Shown piece after piece: positions 1 through 8,039 of a stretch of DNA of 40,303 bases (the stretch's first letter is position 1; every line of letters begins with the position of its first letter). The stretch is taken from contig PBAM01000026.1 of assembly GCA_002716285.1 (NCBI GenBank), forward strand, positions 1 to 40,303, read 5' to 3'. The stretch comes from Acidimicrobiaceae bacterium. Lineage in GTDB: Bacteria; Actinomycetota; Acidimicrobiia; Acidimicrobiales; MedAcidi-G1. A model generated the notes under the pieces. The model saw nothing but the letters and a program-made list of their open reading frames with translations, made no database searches and was not told the DNA's origin. The position numbers and the translations under genes were made by a program.

Positions 1-4
1 ATAT

Positions 5-1576
5 GTGGATTCATTACAACAATCAGGAAATGGGATAGGCGCGTTTGAGAAACCGAGCTTCGATCCTGACACTTTCGATCTAAAAAGAGTTGGGCTTCAT
101 ACAGACGTTGTTGACAAAGACAGATACGAAAGAAGTGTGAAACGTTTCCGAGATCAGAAAATCGTGCTCCCCACCTTTTCTGAACTTGCCAGCCCTGGAT
201 CAATAGATCCTGAAACAAAATCAGAGCTGTCAAAAATTGACAAAGACTCTGCAGATCCAAGAAATCTTTTCAGAGTCCATTGGCAAAATGACCTCAATGG
301 CGATTTTGTGTCCCTACCGGAACATATTGTTCTGCCGTCGGAACTTACTGGAGTAGCGGCGCCGATCGCACTTGCTTTTGGTAACCGATTTCCGATGATT
401 ACAGCACACAAGGTCTTAGCTGCTTATGCATGTTTGGTCCCAAGAGTCGTGACAGGCCAATTTGACCCTACAGAGCACCGAGCCATCTGGCCTTCAACAG
501 GCAACTACGCACGAGGCGGAGTTGCAATCTCACGTCTTATGGGGTGTAGAGGGGTTGCTGTCCTTCCTGAAAATATGAGCAAGGAGAGATTTGAATGGTT
601 AGACCGTTGGATCGCTCACGAAGACGATGTGATACGCACTACCGGCTCAGAAAGCAACGTGAAAGAAATTTATGATGCGTGCGCTGAATTGGAAAAAGAT
701 GAAACAAATTTTATTTTGAACCAATTCTCAGAATTTGCTAACCATGTCGGCCACCACGAAGTGACCGGACGAGCATTAGAGAATATTTTCCTGAACTACA
801 AAGAAAAAAACAGCAACCTTCGACTCGCCGGTTTCGTTGCTGCTTCAGGTTCGGCGGGAACATTAGGAGCCGGTGAACGTTTAAAGGAAAACCACGGAGC
901 AAAAATTGTTGCTGTTGAAGCTCTAGAATGCCCGACAATGCTCTATAACGGTTTCGGAGAGCATAACATTCAAGGAATCGGTGACAAGCACATACCACTG
1001 ATACACAACGTGACCAATACAGATGTGATAGTGGCGATTAGCGATAAAGCTACCGATAGCTTGAATCTTGTTTTCACATCCGAAGAAGGCAAATCTTTTC
1101 TGGTTGAAGAATTAGGGGCTTCTCCAGAAATAGTGGATCAACTCCGTCATTTTGGATTTTCTTCTACTTGCAATTTGTTGGCATCAATTAAAACGGCAAA
1201 AACTCTAGATCTGGGGCCGGACGACATGATTGTTACAGTTGCTACAGATGGATCTGAGCTCTATGAGAGTGAGAAAACTCATCTTCTCGAGAATGAATTC
1301 CCAAAGGGATTCGACTCAGAAGCTGCGAGTCTGATAGTAAATGAACATCTTCTCGGTGCTGATACGAACAATGTTGAACTCTTAGATGATGTCGGACGTA
1401 ATCGAATATTCAATCTTGGCTACTACACATGGGTCGAGCAACAAGGAATTGATTTTTCTGACTTTGAGATAAGAAGAGACCAGCAATTTTGGAAACATAT
1501 ACAGAAGTTAGCTCCGGTGTGGGATGATTTAATCAGTGAATTCAACTCTCAAACAGGACTAATCAAAACGAAGTGA
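5..1576 (+). CDS. PLP-dependent enzyme, fold type II (lyase/cysteine synthase-like), 5' end possibly cut
   Basis: A pyridoxal-phosphate enzyme of the tryptophan-synthase-beta fold, presumably a cytosolic lyase or deaminase on an amino-acid-like substrate; the reaction is unknown. The likely Schiff-base lysine is K136 in ITAHK. Further family hallmarks are the WPSTGNYARGG segment (about 162-172) and a glycine-rich phosphate loop, ASGSAGTLG (about 279-287). At 523 residues it is longer than cysteine synthase (about 310) because of an N-terminal extension of about 100 residues and a C-terminal tail. I recognise the block around VEALECPTMLYNGFGEHNIQG as typical of an uncharacterised PLP subfamily. 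The GTG start lies at the window edge and the frame is open upstream, so the true start may be outside. Its stop overlaps the GTG of the next PLP gene, so the two are probably co-translated. Confidence 0.8.
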   Translation: MDSLQQSGNGIGAFEKPSFDPDTFDLKRVGLHTDVVDKDRYERSVKRFRDQKIVLPTFSELASPGSIDPETKSELSKIDKDSADPRNLFRVHWQNDLNGDFVSLPEHIVLPSELTGVAAPIALAFGNRFPMITAHKVLAAYACLVPRVVTGQFDPTEHRAIWPSTGNYARGGVAISRLMGCRGVAVLPENMSKERFEWLDRWIAHEDDVIRTTGSESNVKEIYDACAELEKDETNFILNQFSEFANHVGHHEVTGRALENIFLNYKEKNSNLRLAGFVAASGSAGTLGAGERLKENHGAKIVAVEALECPTMLYNGFGEHNIQGIGDKHIPLIHNVTNTDVIVAISDKATDSLNLVFTSEEGKSFLVEELGASPEIVDQLRHFGFSSTCNLLASIKTAKTLDLGPDDMIVTVATDGSELYESEKTHLLENEFPKGFDSEAASLIVNEHLLGADTNNVELLDDVGRNRIFNLGYYTWVEQQGIDFSDFEIRRDQQFWKHIQKLAPVWDDLISEFNSQTGLIKTK

Positions 1577-2799
1577 ACTTTTTAGACCAAAATTCCGGTT
1601 GGCTAGGATTGCCTCCTGAATCAAGTTGGGAAATAAAAAATGACCTTTCGGATTCAAACCCATTTGTCGAGTACCGAAAACTATTGTGGTCTTACCATTT
1701 AGCAACCACTATGGGAATGAGTGATCAAGATTTCCTAACTATCGTGAGAAATTTGGATGAAGCAGTCAGCGAAATAGCTGCAATTGGTTTTCAAGAAACC
1801 CCACTTGTTCTCTTAACCGAACTTTCTGAAGCTATTGGACAAAATGGTGGAATTTGGGCAAAAAATGAGACCGTTAATGTATCGGGTAGTCATAAAGCGC
1901 GCCATCTTTTCGGTCTAGCTATACGCCTTGAAATCGAAGAAGTTTCAAAGAATAAACCGCTAACGATTGCGTCCTGTGGGAATGCTGCGCTAGCTGCTTC
2001 TGTAATTGCTAAAGCAGCAAAAAGAACCCTGACTGTAAATGTGCCCACTTGGGCAGAAACATCTCTCTTAGATGAACTCTCAGACAATGGTGCTCAAATT
2101 CAGATTTGTGAAAGAAAAAGTGGTGAGTCAGGGGATCCATGCATGTTGAGGTTTCGAGAATTGCTTGAAGAAGGAGCACTGCCATTTGGCTGTCAGGGAA
2201 CAGAAAATATATGGACTATTGATGGTGGGAAAACACTAGGTTTTGAAATATCAACACAGTTAAGCAGATATGACTTAAAACCAGACAGGCTCCTCGTGCA
2301 AGTGGGTGGAGGGGCACTTGCGAGCAGTACCATTCAAGCTTTAACCGATGCTAAAAGTCTTGGAATTTTGAAAAATAGACCTGCTCTCAATACTGTTCAG
2401 GCAACCGGTTGTTCACCTCTTTCAATTGCTTTTAACCGGATAGCTAATAGCGACAAGCCTTTAGAAGCACTTTCCGAGGCTATTTCAATGCCACTTGAAT
2501 ACATGGAACCATGGGAAAACCCTTCTTCTGCGGCTACTGGGATACTCGATGACATAACCTATGACTGGCTTCCTTTAGTTTGGGACATGCTTTTCGGAGA
2601 CGATATTGGAGGACCCCTGGGTGCTAGTGAAGAAAATATTCTTTTAGCAAAAAAACTTGTTGCCGATCATACAGATATTTCTGCTAGCGCTACTGGAACT
2701 GCCGGACTTGCAGGTCTAATTGCTGCAAAAAAAGACGATTGTATAAATTCTGATGATTCGGTGATCATCTTGCTAACAGGTGTGGATAGGGACTTTTAA
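1573..2799 (+). CDS. PLP-dependent enzyme, fold type II (threonine synthase/dehydratase-like)
   Basis: A second fold-type II PLP enzyme, 408 residues, starting at GTG in a four-base GTGA overlap with the preceding PLP gene. K108 in SGSHKAR is the likely PLP lysine. SCGNAALAAS (about 133-142) matches the asparagine loop that contacts PLP, and VGGGALASS is the glycine phosphate loop. The layout resembles threonine synthase and serine/threonine dehydratase, but it is divergent and I cannot name the substrate. It differs clearly from its neighbour in sequence, so the pair is not a recent tandem duplication. The two could form a heteromer or catalyse successive steps. It converges on the thiamine-binding gene with 9 bases between stops. 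Confidence 0.8.
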   Translation: MNFLDQNSGWLGLPPESSWEIKNDLSDSNPFVEYRKLLWSYHLATTMGMSDQDFLTIVRNLDEAVSEIAAIGFQETPLVLLTELSEAIGQNGGIWAKNETVNVSGSHKARHLFGLAIRLEIEEVSKNKPLTIASCGNAALAASVIAKAAKRTLTVNVPTWAETSLLDELSDNGAQIQICERKSGESGDPCMLRFRELLEEGALPFGCQGTENIWTIDGGKTLGFEISTQLSRYDLKPDRLLVQVGGGALASSTIQALTDAKSLGILKNRPALNTVQATGCSPLSIAFNRIANSDKPLEALSEAISMPLEYMEPWENPSSAATGILDDITYDWLPLVWDMLFGDDIGGPLGASEENILLAKKLVADHTDISASATGTAGLAGLIAAKKDDCINSDDSVIILLTGVDRDF

Positions 2800-2808
2800 A
2801 AGTTTATT

Positions 2809-3051
2809 TTATATGGAGGTCACTTGGAGCGATATCCGAGAAGCCCCATTATCCATAGCTGTTTTTACCAGTTCCGAAACCAGTTCAAAGACTCTTTCTT
2901 GTTCACCTATTACTGTTGTGCCAAATGGTCCTATCTCGACATCGAGGCCTGATTGTTTGGCGACAGTAATAGTCTCTTCCACATGAGGCCCAGGGTCCCC
3001 TTCTATGAACGGTTCAATTGTGAATTCAGCCTTTGCTTTTTCTGAACCCAA
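2809..3051 (-). CDS. Thiamine-binding protein, MTH1187/YqgV (DUF77) family
   Basis: A small cytosolic ferredoxin-like-fold protein of the MTH1187/YqgV family, some members of which bind thiamine; the physiological role is unsettled. Recognised from the AEFTIEPF opening, a DVEIGPFGTTVIGE core and a C-terminal RISLQVTSI strand. I chose a TTG start at 3051, which gives 80 residues with the family opening near the N-terminus. It follows a GAAGGG ribosome site at good spacing and sits one base after the creatininase stop. A GTG at 3087 would add 12 residues, overlap the upstream gene by 35 bases, and has no ribosome site. It is almost certainly translated with the creatininase gene. Confidence 0.72.
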   Translation of the reverse strand: MGSEKAKAEFTIEPFIEGDPGPHVEETITVAKQSGLDVEIGPFGTTVIGEQERVFELVSELVKTAMDNGASRISLQVTSI

Positions 3052-3052
3052 A

Positions 3053-3826
3053 TCATTTCCCTTCGAAATCGAAATTGCTAATTTCACGAAGTTGATCGGC
3101 GAGCGATTCTACTGCTGATTCGAAAAGTTCTTTTCCTAATTCAGGATTTGCATCCGTGGGATCACCTATAAGTCCTTCGCTCCCGAAATCCCTGCTTGTC
3201 CAACCAAATTGGACTTTGCCTCCAAATTTCACCCATTTATTCTCTGCCATCCACTCAGGAACACGACGAACAGCTTTTTCCATTCGGGTTTCCCCTGGTC
3301 GTAGATACGAAAAAACTGAAGTTTCATTTAATCCACCATGAATGCCCATGCCCATCTCCTCTTCGGTGCTTGTCCCACCAGATGCTGGAGGAACAGAGGG
3401 GTGAACGAGAAATGTCAAAAGTTCGTGAGCAACTCGTATATCGCGACATACTGTGATCAGAAGAGAGGTGTTGCCGCCGTGGCCGTTTAAAATAACCAAC
3501 CTTCTTGCAGCAGTTGTAGCTACACATCTAGCTATGTCATCAAGGACGCTAACCATCGTGGCCGTACTGTATGAAAGAGTCCCCGGCGACCATGTGTGTT
3601 CATTTGATTTTGAAATTGACAATGTTGGAAGAAGCCATAGATCTATCTCATCTCCTACAGAATCAAGAAGAGCACTGGAAGTTTCTTCTGCGATGACTGT
3701 GTCTACCGACATCGGCAAATGAGGTCCGTGCTGTTCAATTGCTCCAACGGGAAGCAGGATTATAGAATCATCGCTTATTTGCTCTGGGACATTCGGTCCA
3801 GTTATATCGGCAAGTCTTCCTGACAT
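3053..3826 (-). CDS. Creatininase-family amidohydrolase
   Basis: A 257-residue metal-dependent hydrolase of the creatininase/MftE family, whose members open lactam or amide bonds (creatinine, formamidopyrimidines, mycofactocin precursor). Seen in the sequence: GAIEQHGPHLP and SVDT near residues 28-43, supplying the Glu, His and Asp metal ligands; NGHGGN near 114-119; and an HGGLNETS segment with the downstream Glu ligand. The substrate cannot be fixed from sequence; creatininase itself is one option among several. It shares a transcription unit with the thiamine-binding gene. A TATCCT box exactly 6 bases before the ATG suggests its own leaderless transcript, although UbiX lies 57 bases upstream on the same strand. 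Confidence 0.85.
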   Translation of the reverse strand: MSGRLADITGPNVPEQISDDSIILLPVGAIEQHGPHLPMSVDTVIAEETSSALLDSVGDEIDLWLLPTLSISKSNEHTWSPGTLSYSTATMVSVLDDIARCVATTAARRLVILNGHGGNTSLLITVCRDIRVAHELLTFLVHPSVPPASGGTSTEEEMGMGIHGGLNETSVFSYLRPGETRMEKAVRRVPEWMAENKWVKFGGKVQFGWTSRDFGSEGLIGDPTDANPELGKELFESAVESLADQLREISNFDFEGK

Positions 3827-3832
3827 CCTTAC

Positions 3833-3838
3833 AGGATA
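3833..3838 (-). promoter_or_regulatory. Candidate -10 box (TATCCT) for leaderless creatininase transcript
   Basis: TATCCT fits the actinobacterial TANNNT -10 consensus and is followed by 6 bases (GTAAGG) and then the ATG at 3826, which would place the transcript start at the start codon. The AAGG directly before the ATG is too close to act as a ribosome site. No -35 was evident. Confidence 0.4.
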
Positions 3839-3883
3839 ACCGAGTATCTCATCTAACGCGATTGATCGACTACTGTCATTTTT

Positions 3884-4465
3884 TTAACCAAGAGGCCCTG
3901 TCCATCTATCCATCTCTTCAATCTTAATTCCTGCCTGCTCCAGCGCTCTTTTGGCAGTATGTGAAATCACTTCGTCAAGATCTTTATGTTTGTTGTAAAA
4001 AGCTGGTACTGGAGGGAAAATTACCCCTCCAGTTTCTGCTACTTGTTGCATCAAACGTAAATGCCCTAAGTGAAAAGGGGTTTCTCTCACCATTAAGACC
4101 AAAGGTCTTTTTTCTTTCAGGGTTACATCCGCTGTTCTTGTAAGCAAGTCAGAGCTATACGAGTTTGCTACTGCCGACAGAGTCCTTATTGAACACGGGG
4201 CGATAATCATTCCGTCACATGGAAATGTTCCACTGGCAGGCCCTGCTGAAATATCTTTAATTGGATACGAGTGATCAGCAAGTTTTTCGACTTCACCTGC
4301 TGAAAAATCGGTTTCCATCCCTATTGTCTGTTTCGCTGCATTCGTTAATATCAAATGTGTTTCCACTTCTTCGATGTCACGCAATATTTCGAGAATGCGA
4401 ATTCCGTATATGACTCCGCTAGCTCCACTTATTCCGACAACTAGCCTACGAAAACCATCTTTCAT
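3884..4465 (-). CDS. ubiX: Flavin prenyltransferase UbiX
   Basis: Attaches a dimethylallyl group to reduced FMN to make prenyl-FMN, the cofactor of UbiD decarboxylases. The 193-residue length is normal for the family. Seen: the N-terminal FMN loop GISGASG (about 12-18), MIIAPCS followed by TLSAVANSYS (about 85-104), and the prenyl-phosphate-binding region KEKRPLVLMVRETPFH with HLRLM. It is divergent from the PhyH-like gene, and a UbiD gene lies 2.2 kb away on the other strand, so it probably serves that enzyme. An AGGAG ribosome site sits 11 bases before the ATG. A perfect 14-base palindrome lies 21 bases upstream of the start codon. Confidence 0.93.
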   Translation of the reverse strand: MKDGFRRLVVGISGASGVIYGIRILEILRDIEEVETHLILTNAAKQTIGMETDFSAGEVEKLADHSYPIKDISAGPASGTFPCDGMIIAPCSIRTLSAVANSYSSDLLTRTADVTLKEKRPLVLMVRETPFHLGHLRLMQQVAETGGVIFPPVPAFYNKHKDLDEVISHTAKRALEQAGIKIEEMDRWTGPLG

Positions 4466-4486
4466 TTGCTAAATTTCTCCTCTTAA

Positions 4487-4500
4487 TTACTTGCAAGTAA
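4487..4500. promoter_or_regulatory. Perfect 14-base palindrome, likely operator
   Basis: TTACTTGCAAGTAA reads identically on both strands. It lies in the 111-base divergent gap between ubiX and the PhyH-like gene, just upstream of ubiX, where a dimeric repressor would control ubiX and possibly both directions. No regulator gene is adjacent, so the binding protein is unknown. Confidence 0.45.
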
Positions 4501-4564
4501 ACTTTTCTATGAGTTTTGAACTGTAGTACGACCACCGAACATAAGCACCTTTGTGTCCTGTAGA

Positions 4565-4570
4565 TAACAT
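4565..4570 (+). promoter_or_regulatory. Candidate -10 box (TAACAT) for leaderless PhyH-like transcript
   Basis: TAACAT matches TANNNT and is separated by 6 bases from the ATG at 4577. No purine-rich ribosome site precedes that ATG, consistent with a leaderless message. Confidence 0.45.
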
Positions 4571-4576
4571 CAAACT

Positions 4577-5440
4577 ATGGATCTTGATCTAATGGCTCAA
4601 AAATATATTAACGATGGCTATTTAATCGTTCCAGAAATTTTTGACCAAACGACTGTAGAAAGTATTAAGGCAGAAATTCCTAAATTTCGAGACGGAACTT
4701 ATCCCATTCAAGACCCGTTGAATCTAGTAGACAAAGACTCTAAGCTCCTAGCTGTTCATTTCCCCCACTGGGTTTCACGCCCAATTTTTGAAACTCTGGA
4801 CCATCCAAAAATCAAAGAAGTCCTCCAAATAATCGTAGGAGCTCATATCCCCCACTGGGATGGCAGAGTCAAATGCATGCAATCCATGCTTTTTCTCAAA
4901 CCTCCTGGCTTCCCAGGTCAAGCCTGGCATCAAGACGAACGCTTTATCCCTACTAGAGACCGTTCTCTTGTAGGTGTCTGGATTGCATTAGACGACGCAA
5001 CCCTGGATAACGGTTGCTTACGAGTCATCCCGGGAAGCCACAAAATGGGAAAGCTTTGGCCGACGAGACCGCATAATGAAACTGAAGAATTTGACCTTTC
5101 AGACGAAAGCTACGGTTTCGACTCAGATGATGAAGAAATCGTTGAACTAAAAGCCGGATCAGCTGTTTTTTTCAATGGCTATTTACTACATCGATCTCTC
5201 AGAAACCTTAGCGATACAAGTCGGCAGGCGCTAGTACACCACTATATGAATGCCTGGTCTAACCTGCCTTGGCAAATAGGTGCAGACAGGCTAGTGGATG
5301 CCGCCACGCACGATCATCGAATGATCGTGCCGGTTGCAGGTGACGACCCTTACCCCGAAAGAGGGATCGAAACAAGCCCGAATGAAGTGTTTCTTCGCCC
5401 ATGGGGAGATGGAATGGAATGGGGTAATTGGAATGCTTAA
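4577..5440 (+). CDS. Phytanoyl-CoA dioxygenase (PhyH) family, Fe(II)/2-oxoglutarate oxygenase
   Basis: A non-heme iron oxygenase of 287 residues that probably hydroxylates a small molecule using 2-oxoglutarate and O2. The iron ligands are visible as H118-x-D120 (WHQDE) and the distal H205 in LLHRSLRN. R216 in SRQALV is placed to hold the 2-oxoglutarate carboxylate. DNGCLRVIPGSHK is the usual PhyH segment between the ligands. The substrate is not predictable; PhyH enzymes act on acyl-CoAs, ectoine, phosphonates and natural products. Its stop overlaps the start of the following cytosine-deaminase-like gene by 8 bases, so the two are likely one operon, with UbiD following. Confidence 0.85.
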   Translation: MDLDLMAQKYINDGYLIVPEIFDQTTVESIKAEIPKFRDGTYPIQDPLNLVDKDSKLLAVHFPHWVSRPIFETLDHPKIKEVLQIIVGAHIPHWDGRVKCMQSMLFLKPPGFPGQAWHQDERFIPTRDRSLVGVWIALDDATLDNGCLRVIPGSHKMGKLWPTRPHNETEEFDLSDESYGFDSDDEEIVELKAGSAVFFNGYLLHRSLRNLSDTSRQALVHHYMNAWSNLPWQIGADRLVDAATHDHRMIVPVAGDDPYPERGIETSPNEVFLRPWGDGMEWGNWNA

Positions 5441-6662
5441 AGTTCTTCATAATGCTCGGTTGGAAGATGGCAGATTAGTGAACCTCCACATAAACGATGA
5501 CCGAATAGAAGCCATCACAGAATTAAAGAAACCCTCTCCACCATCTGAAAATGGTACGGATCTAAACGGATGGCTTGTGATACCCAGTATGGCTGAACCA
5601 CATGCGCATCTTGACAAAGCACTAACATCTGAAAGTGTTCCCAACCCCACAGGTGATTTATCTGGTGCCATTGAAGCTTGGATCTCTGCAACCGCACGTG
5701 GAGTAATAACTTATGATGACACTGTCTATCGTGCGGTCGAGGCGATGCGTCTACTCGTCTCAAAAGGTGTTACAGCAGTCAGGACTCATGTAAATGTTGT
5801 ATTAGGTTCTCGTGCATTGGAAGCAGTTCGCGAAGCCAGAAAACTTGTTGAAGGTCTAATCGATGTACAAATAGTCGCCCTAACCGTAAACCCCATGACC
5901 GGCCCCGAAGGGACAAACAATCGAAAAGCATTAGAAGCAGCAATAGAAACTGGAGTGGATCTGGTTGGAGGCTGTCCTCACCTTGATCCCAACCCTTCCG
6001 TTTTGATTAAAGACGCGTTAGACATAGCCGAAGATGCAGGTATAGGAGTTGACTTGCACGTGGATGAAATGCTTGATGAATCAGTTTTAACACTTCACGA
6101 CTTGGCAAAACAGGTGATGGAGCGAGGTTTTGAAAACCCTGTTACAGCAAGCCACTGCGTTACTTTAGGAATGCAAAGTCTAAAAAAGCAAAAAGAAGTT
6201 TCAACTGATGTTGCAAAAGCTAATATTGCTGTTTTAACTCTTCCACAAACCAACCTTTTTCTTCAAGGAAGAGAGATACCTACTGCGACACCTCGTGCGC
6301 TTACCGCGATTAAGAGCCTTAAAGATGCAGGAGTGCTAGTTGCAGCTGGTGGTGACAACGTTCAAGACCCGTTCAATCTAGTGGGTCGCAGTGATCCACT
6401 TGAAACTGCGTCACTTTTGATTTTGGCTGCTCATGAAATGCCGGAAAGTGCCTACGAAATGGTGAGTGTGAACGCCAGAAAGGCCATGGGGCTCGACAAG
6501 GCCGACGTGTCACCTGGGTCTTTAGCCGACCTTGTTGCTATAGATGCGCCCTCACTTCGGGGGGCTATTGCTGATGCGCCAATGTCTAGAAAGGTTTTTA
6601 AAGGTGGAGTTCTAATTTCATCTTCTCGACAAACCACTCAAATGAGTCCAGAAGGACTTTAA
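5433..6662 (+). CDS. Cytosine deaminase-like amidohydrolase (CodA/AtzC type)
   Basis: A metal-dependent hydrolase of the amidohydrolase superfamily, closest in pattern to cytosine deaminase CodA and N-isopropylammelide hydrolase AtzC; probably deaminates or dealkylates a pyrimidine- or triazine-like ring. Ligands seen: H57-x-H59 (PHAHLDK), the His of DLHVDE with its Glu, the His of TASHC, and the Asp of GGDNVQDPF. The TNLFLQGR segment matches the CodA substrate region. I placed the start at the ATG at 5433 (409 residues), overlapping the PhyH stop by 8 bases. An upstream ATG in the same frame would add 33 residues entirely inside the PhyH gene, without family character. Confidence 0.82.
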   Translation: MLKVLHNARLEDGRLVNLHINDDRIEAITELKKPSPPSENGTDLNGWLVIPSMAEPHAHLDKALTSESVPNPTGDLSGAIEAWISATARGVITYDDTVYRAVEAMRLLVSKGVTAVRTHVNVVLGSRALEAVREARKLVEGLIDVQIVALTVNPMTGPEGTNNRKALEAAIETGVDLVGGCPHLDPNPSVLIKDALDIAEDAGIGVDLHVDEMLDESVLTLHDLAKQVMERGFENPVTASHCVTLGMQSLKKQKEVSTDVAKANIAVLTLPQTNLFLQGREIPTATPRALTAIKSLKDAGVLVAAGGDNVQDPFNLVGRSDPLETASLLILAAHEMPESAYEMVSVNARKAMGLDKADVSPGSLADLVAIDAPSLRGAIADAPMSRKVFKGGVLISSSRQTTQMSPEGL

Positions 6663-6676
6663 GTATGAACTTAACC

Positions 6677-6682
6677 TAAGCT
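6677..6682 (+). promoter_or_regulatory. Candidate -10 box (TAAGCT) before the UbiD gene
   Basis: TAAGCT fits TANNNT and lies 6 bases before the second of two tandem ATGs (6689). An overlapping TAACCT (6672-6677) lies 8 bases before the first ATG. No ribosome site is visible, so a leaderless transcript is plausible. Confidence 0.33.
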
Positions 6683-6688
6683 TGAATG

Positions 6689-8032
6689 ATGACGGAAATA
6701 AAAGATTTGCGTGATTTTATATCGGCCCTAGATTCTGATGGTCAACTGGTTAAAGTCAACAATCCAGTTTCAATTGAACATGAATTGGCGGATGTTGGAG
6801 CAACTCTTGCGCGTGAAGGCAAAGGGGCTTGTCTTTTCGAAAATGTTACTGATAGCCCTTGGCCGATCTTTTGCGGAGGTGTGGCATCTCATAGCAGGGC
6901 TGCTGTAGCTCTGGACTGCGAACCGTCTGAAGTTGCCGACACGATGGAAAAAGCGCTTGATGTTTCAAATGGTGTAGCTCCCGTAAGAACAGAAAAAGCA
7001 GCTTGGCATGACAACAACCTTTCAGGAAGTGAGATTGATCTTGACAATTTACCGATTCTGACTCATTCGAGGGGTGACAGCGGACCTTTCATAACAGGTG
7101 CTGTAACAGTTTCCAAGGATCCTGTTTCTGGTAGAGGGAATCTCAGCTACAACCGGATGTCTAAACTCGAGAAAAATATTCTCGGATTTAATGTGAATGA
7201 GTGGAGAGATGTAGGTACTTTTTGGAAGTCTCGAGAAAATCCAGACGATCCATTTCCTATAGCTCTTGCCATGGGTTTAGATCCTGCCATCATGATCGCA
7301 GCTGGAGTTAAGACACACGTAGATGAGCTTTTTATCGCAGGGGCGATTAGAGGTAACGGAATAGAAGTCTGTAATGGACTCACTGTGGACATAGACATCC
7401 CTGCATCAGCCGAAGTAGTAATTGAAGGTTTTCTACACCCTGCAAAACGGGCGCTGGAAGGCCCCCTAGCAGAGTTTCATGGATACCACGGGGAAGCTTG
7501 GAACAGTCCGACTCTCGAGGTTTCGTCTATTTCTTGGCGCGACAACCCTATTTTTCAAACGATTATTCCTGGCTGGTATGAACATATCTATATAGGCAAT
7601 ATTTTGCCTAGAGAGCCCCTACTGAAAAGTTACGTGAGACACTTGGATCCTTCTGCGGAGGTTTACATCCCTCCTTATGGAAATGGATTTTTAGCAGTTA
7701 TCCAGATAGATCGAGATAATCCGGGCACTGCAAAAAATCTTGCCTTAGCTGCAATGTCAGCTCATATCAATATTCGAAACGTCGTTGTTGTGGATAGAGA
7801 TATTGATATTTTCCAGCCATCAGAGTTACATTGGGCCATTACTAATCGGGTTAGTTGGCAGGAGGATGTTTTTTCCATTCCTCTAGCTCAAGGGCATGAA
7901 ATGGATCCAACAGCCGATAATCGTGGCATAAGTACGAAGGTTGGCATTGACGCAACCTATAAGAGGGAGCGACGTGAATACGGATCTCGAGTTGCCTATC
8001 CGACCGTTAACCTCAATGACTACCTGAACTGA
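6689..8032 (+). CDS. UbiD-family (prenyl-FMN-dependent) decarboxylase
   Basis: A reversible decarboxylase using prenyl-FMN made by UbiX. The catalytic Glu-Arg-Glu set is visible as an Arg in LSYNRMS (about residue 156) and two glutamates in EGPLAEFHGY (about 257 and 262). FLAVIQID and VVVVDRDIDIF are usual C-terminal family segments. The 447-residue length is typical. The substrate is unknown: an aromatic, heteroaromatic or enoic acid is possible, and membership does not imply ubiquinone synthesis. It follows the PhyH and CodA-like genes by 26 bases. The tandem ATGs at 6686 and 6689 make the start ambiguous by one residue; I chose the second from the spacing to a -10-like box. Confidence 0.9.
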   Translation: MTEIKDLRDFISALDSDGQLVKVNNPVSIEHELADVGATLAREGKGACLFENVTDSPWPIFCGGVASHSRAAVALDCEPSEVADTMEKALDVSNGVAPVRTEKAAWHDNNLSGSEIDLDNLPILTHSRGDSGPFITGAVTVSKDPVSGRGNLSYNRMSKLEKNILGFNVNEWRDVGTFWKSRENPDDPFPIALAMGLDPAIMIAAGVKTHVDELFIAGAIRGNGIEVCNGLTVDIDIPASAEVVIEGFLHPAKRALEGPLAEFHGYHGEAWNSPTLEVSSISWRDNPIFQTIIPGWYEHIYIGNILPREPLLKSYVRHLDPSAEVYIPPYGNGFLAVIQIDRDNPGTAKNLALAAMSAHINIRNVVVVDRDIDIFQPSELHWAITNRVSWQEDVFSIPLAQGHEMDPTADNRGISTKVGIDATYKRERREYGSRVAYPTVNLNDYLN

Positions 8033-8039
8033 GATTAGT

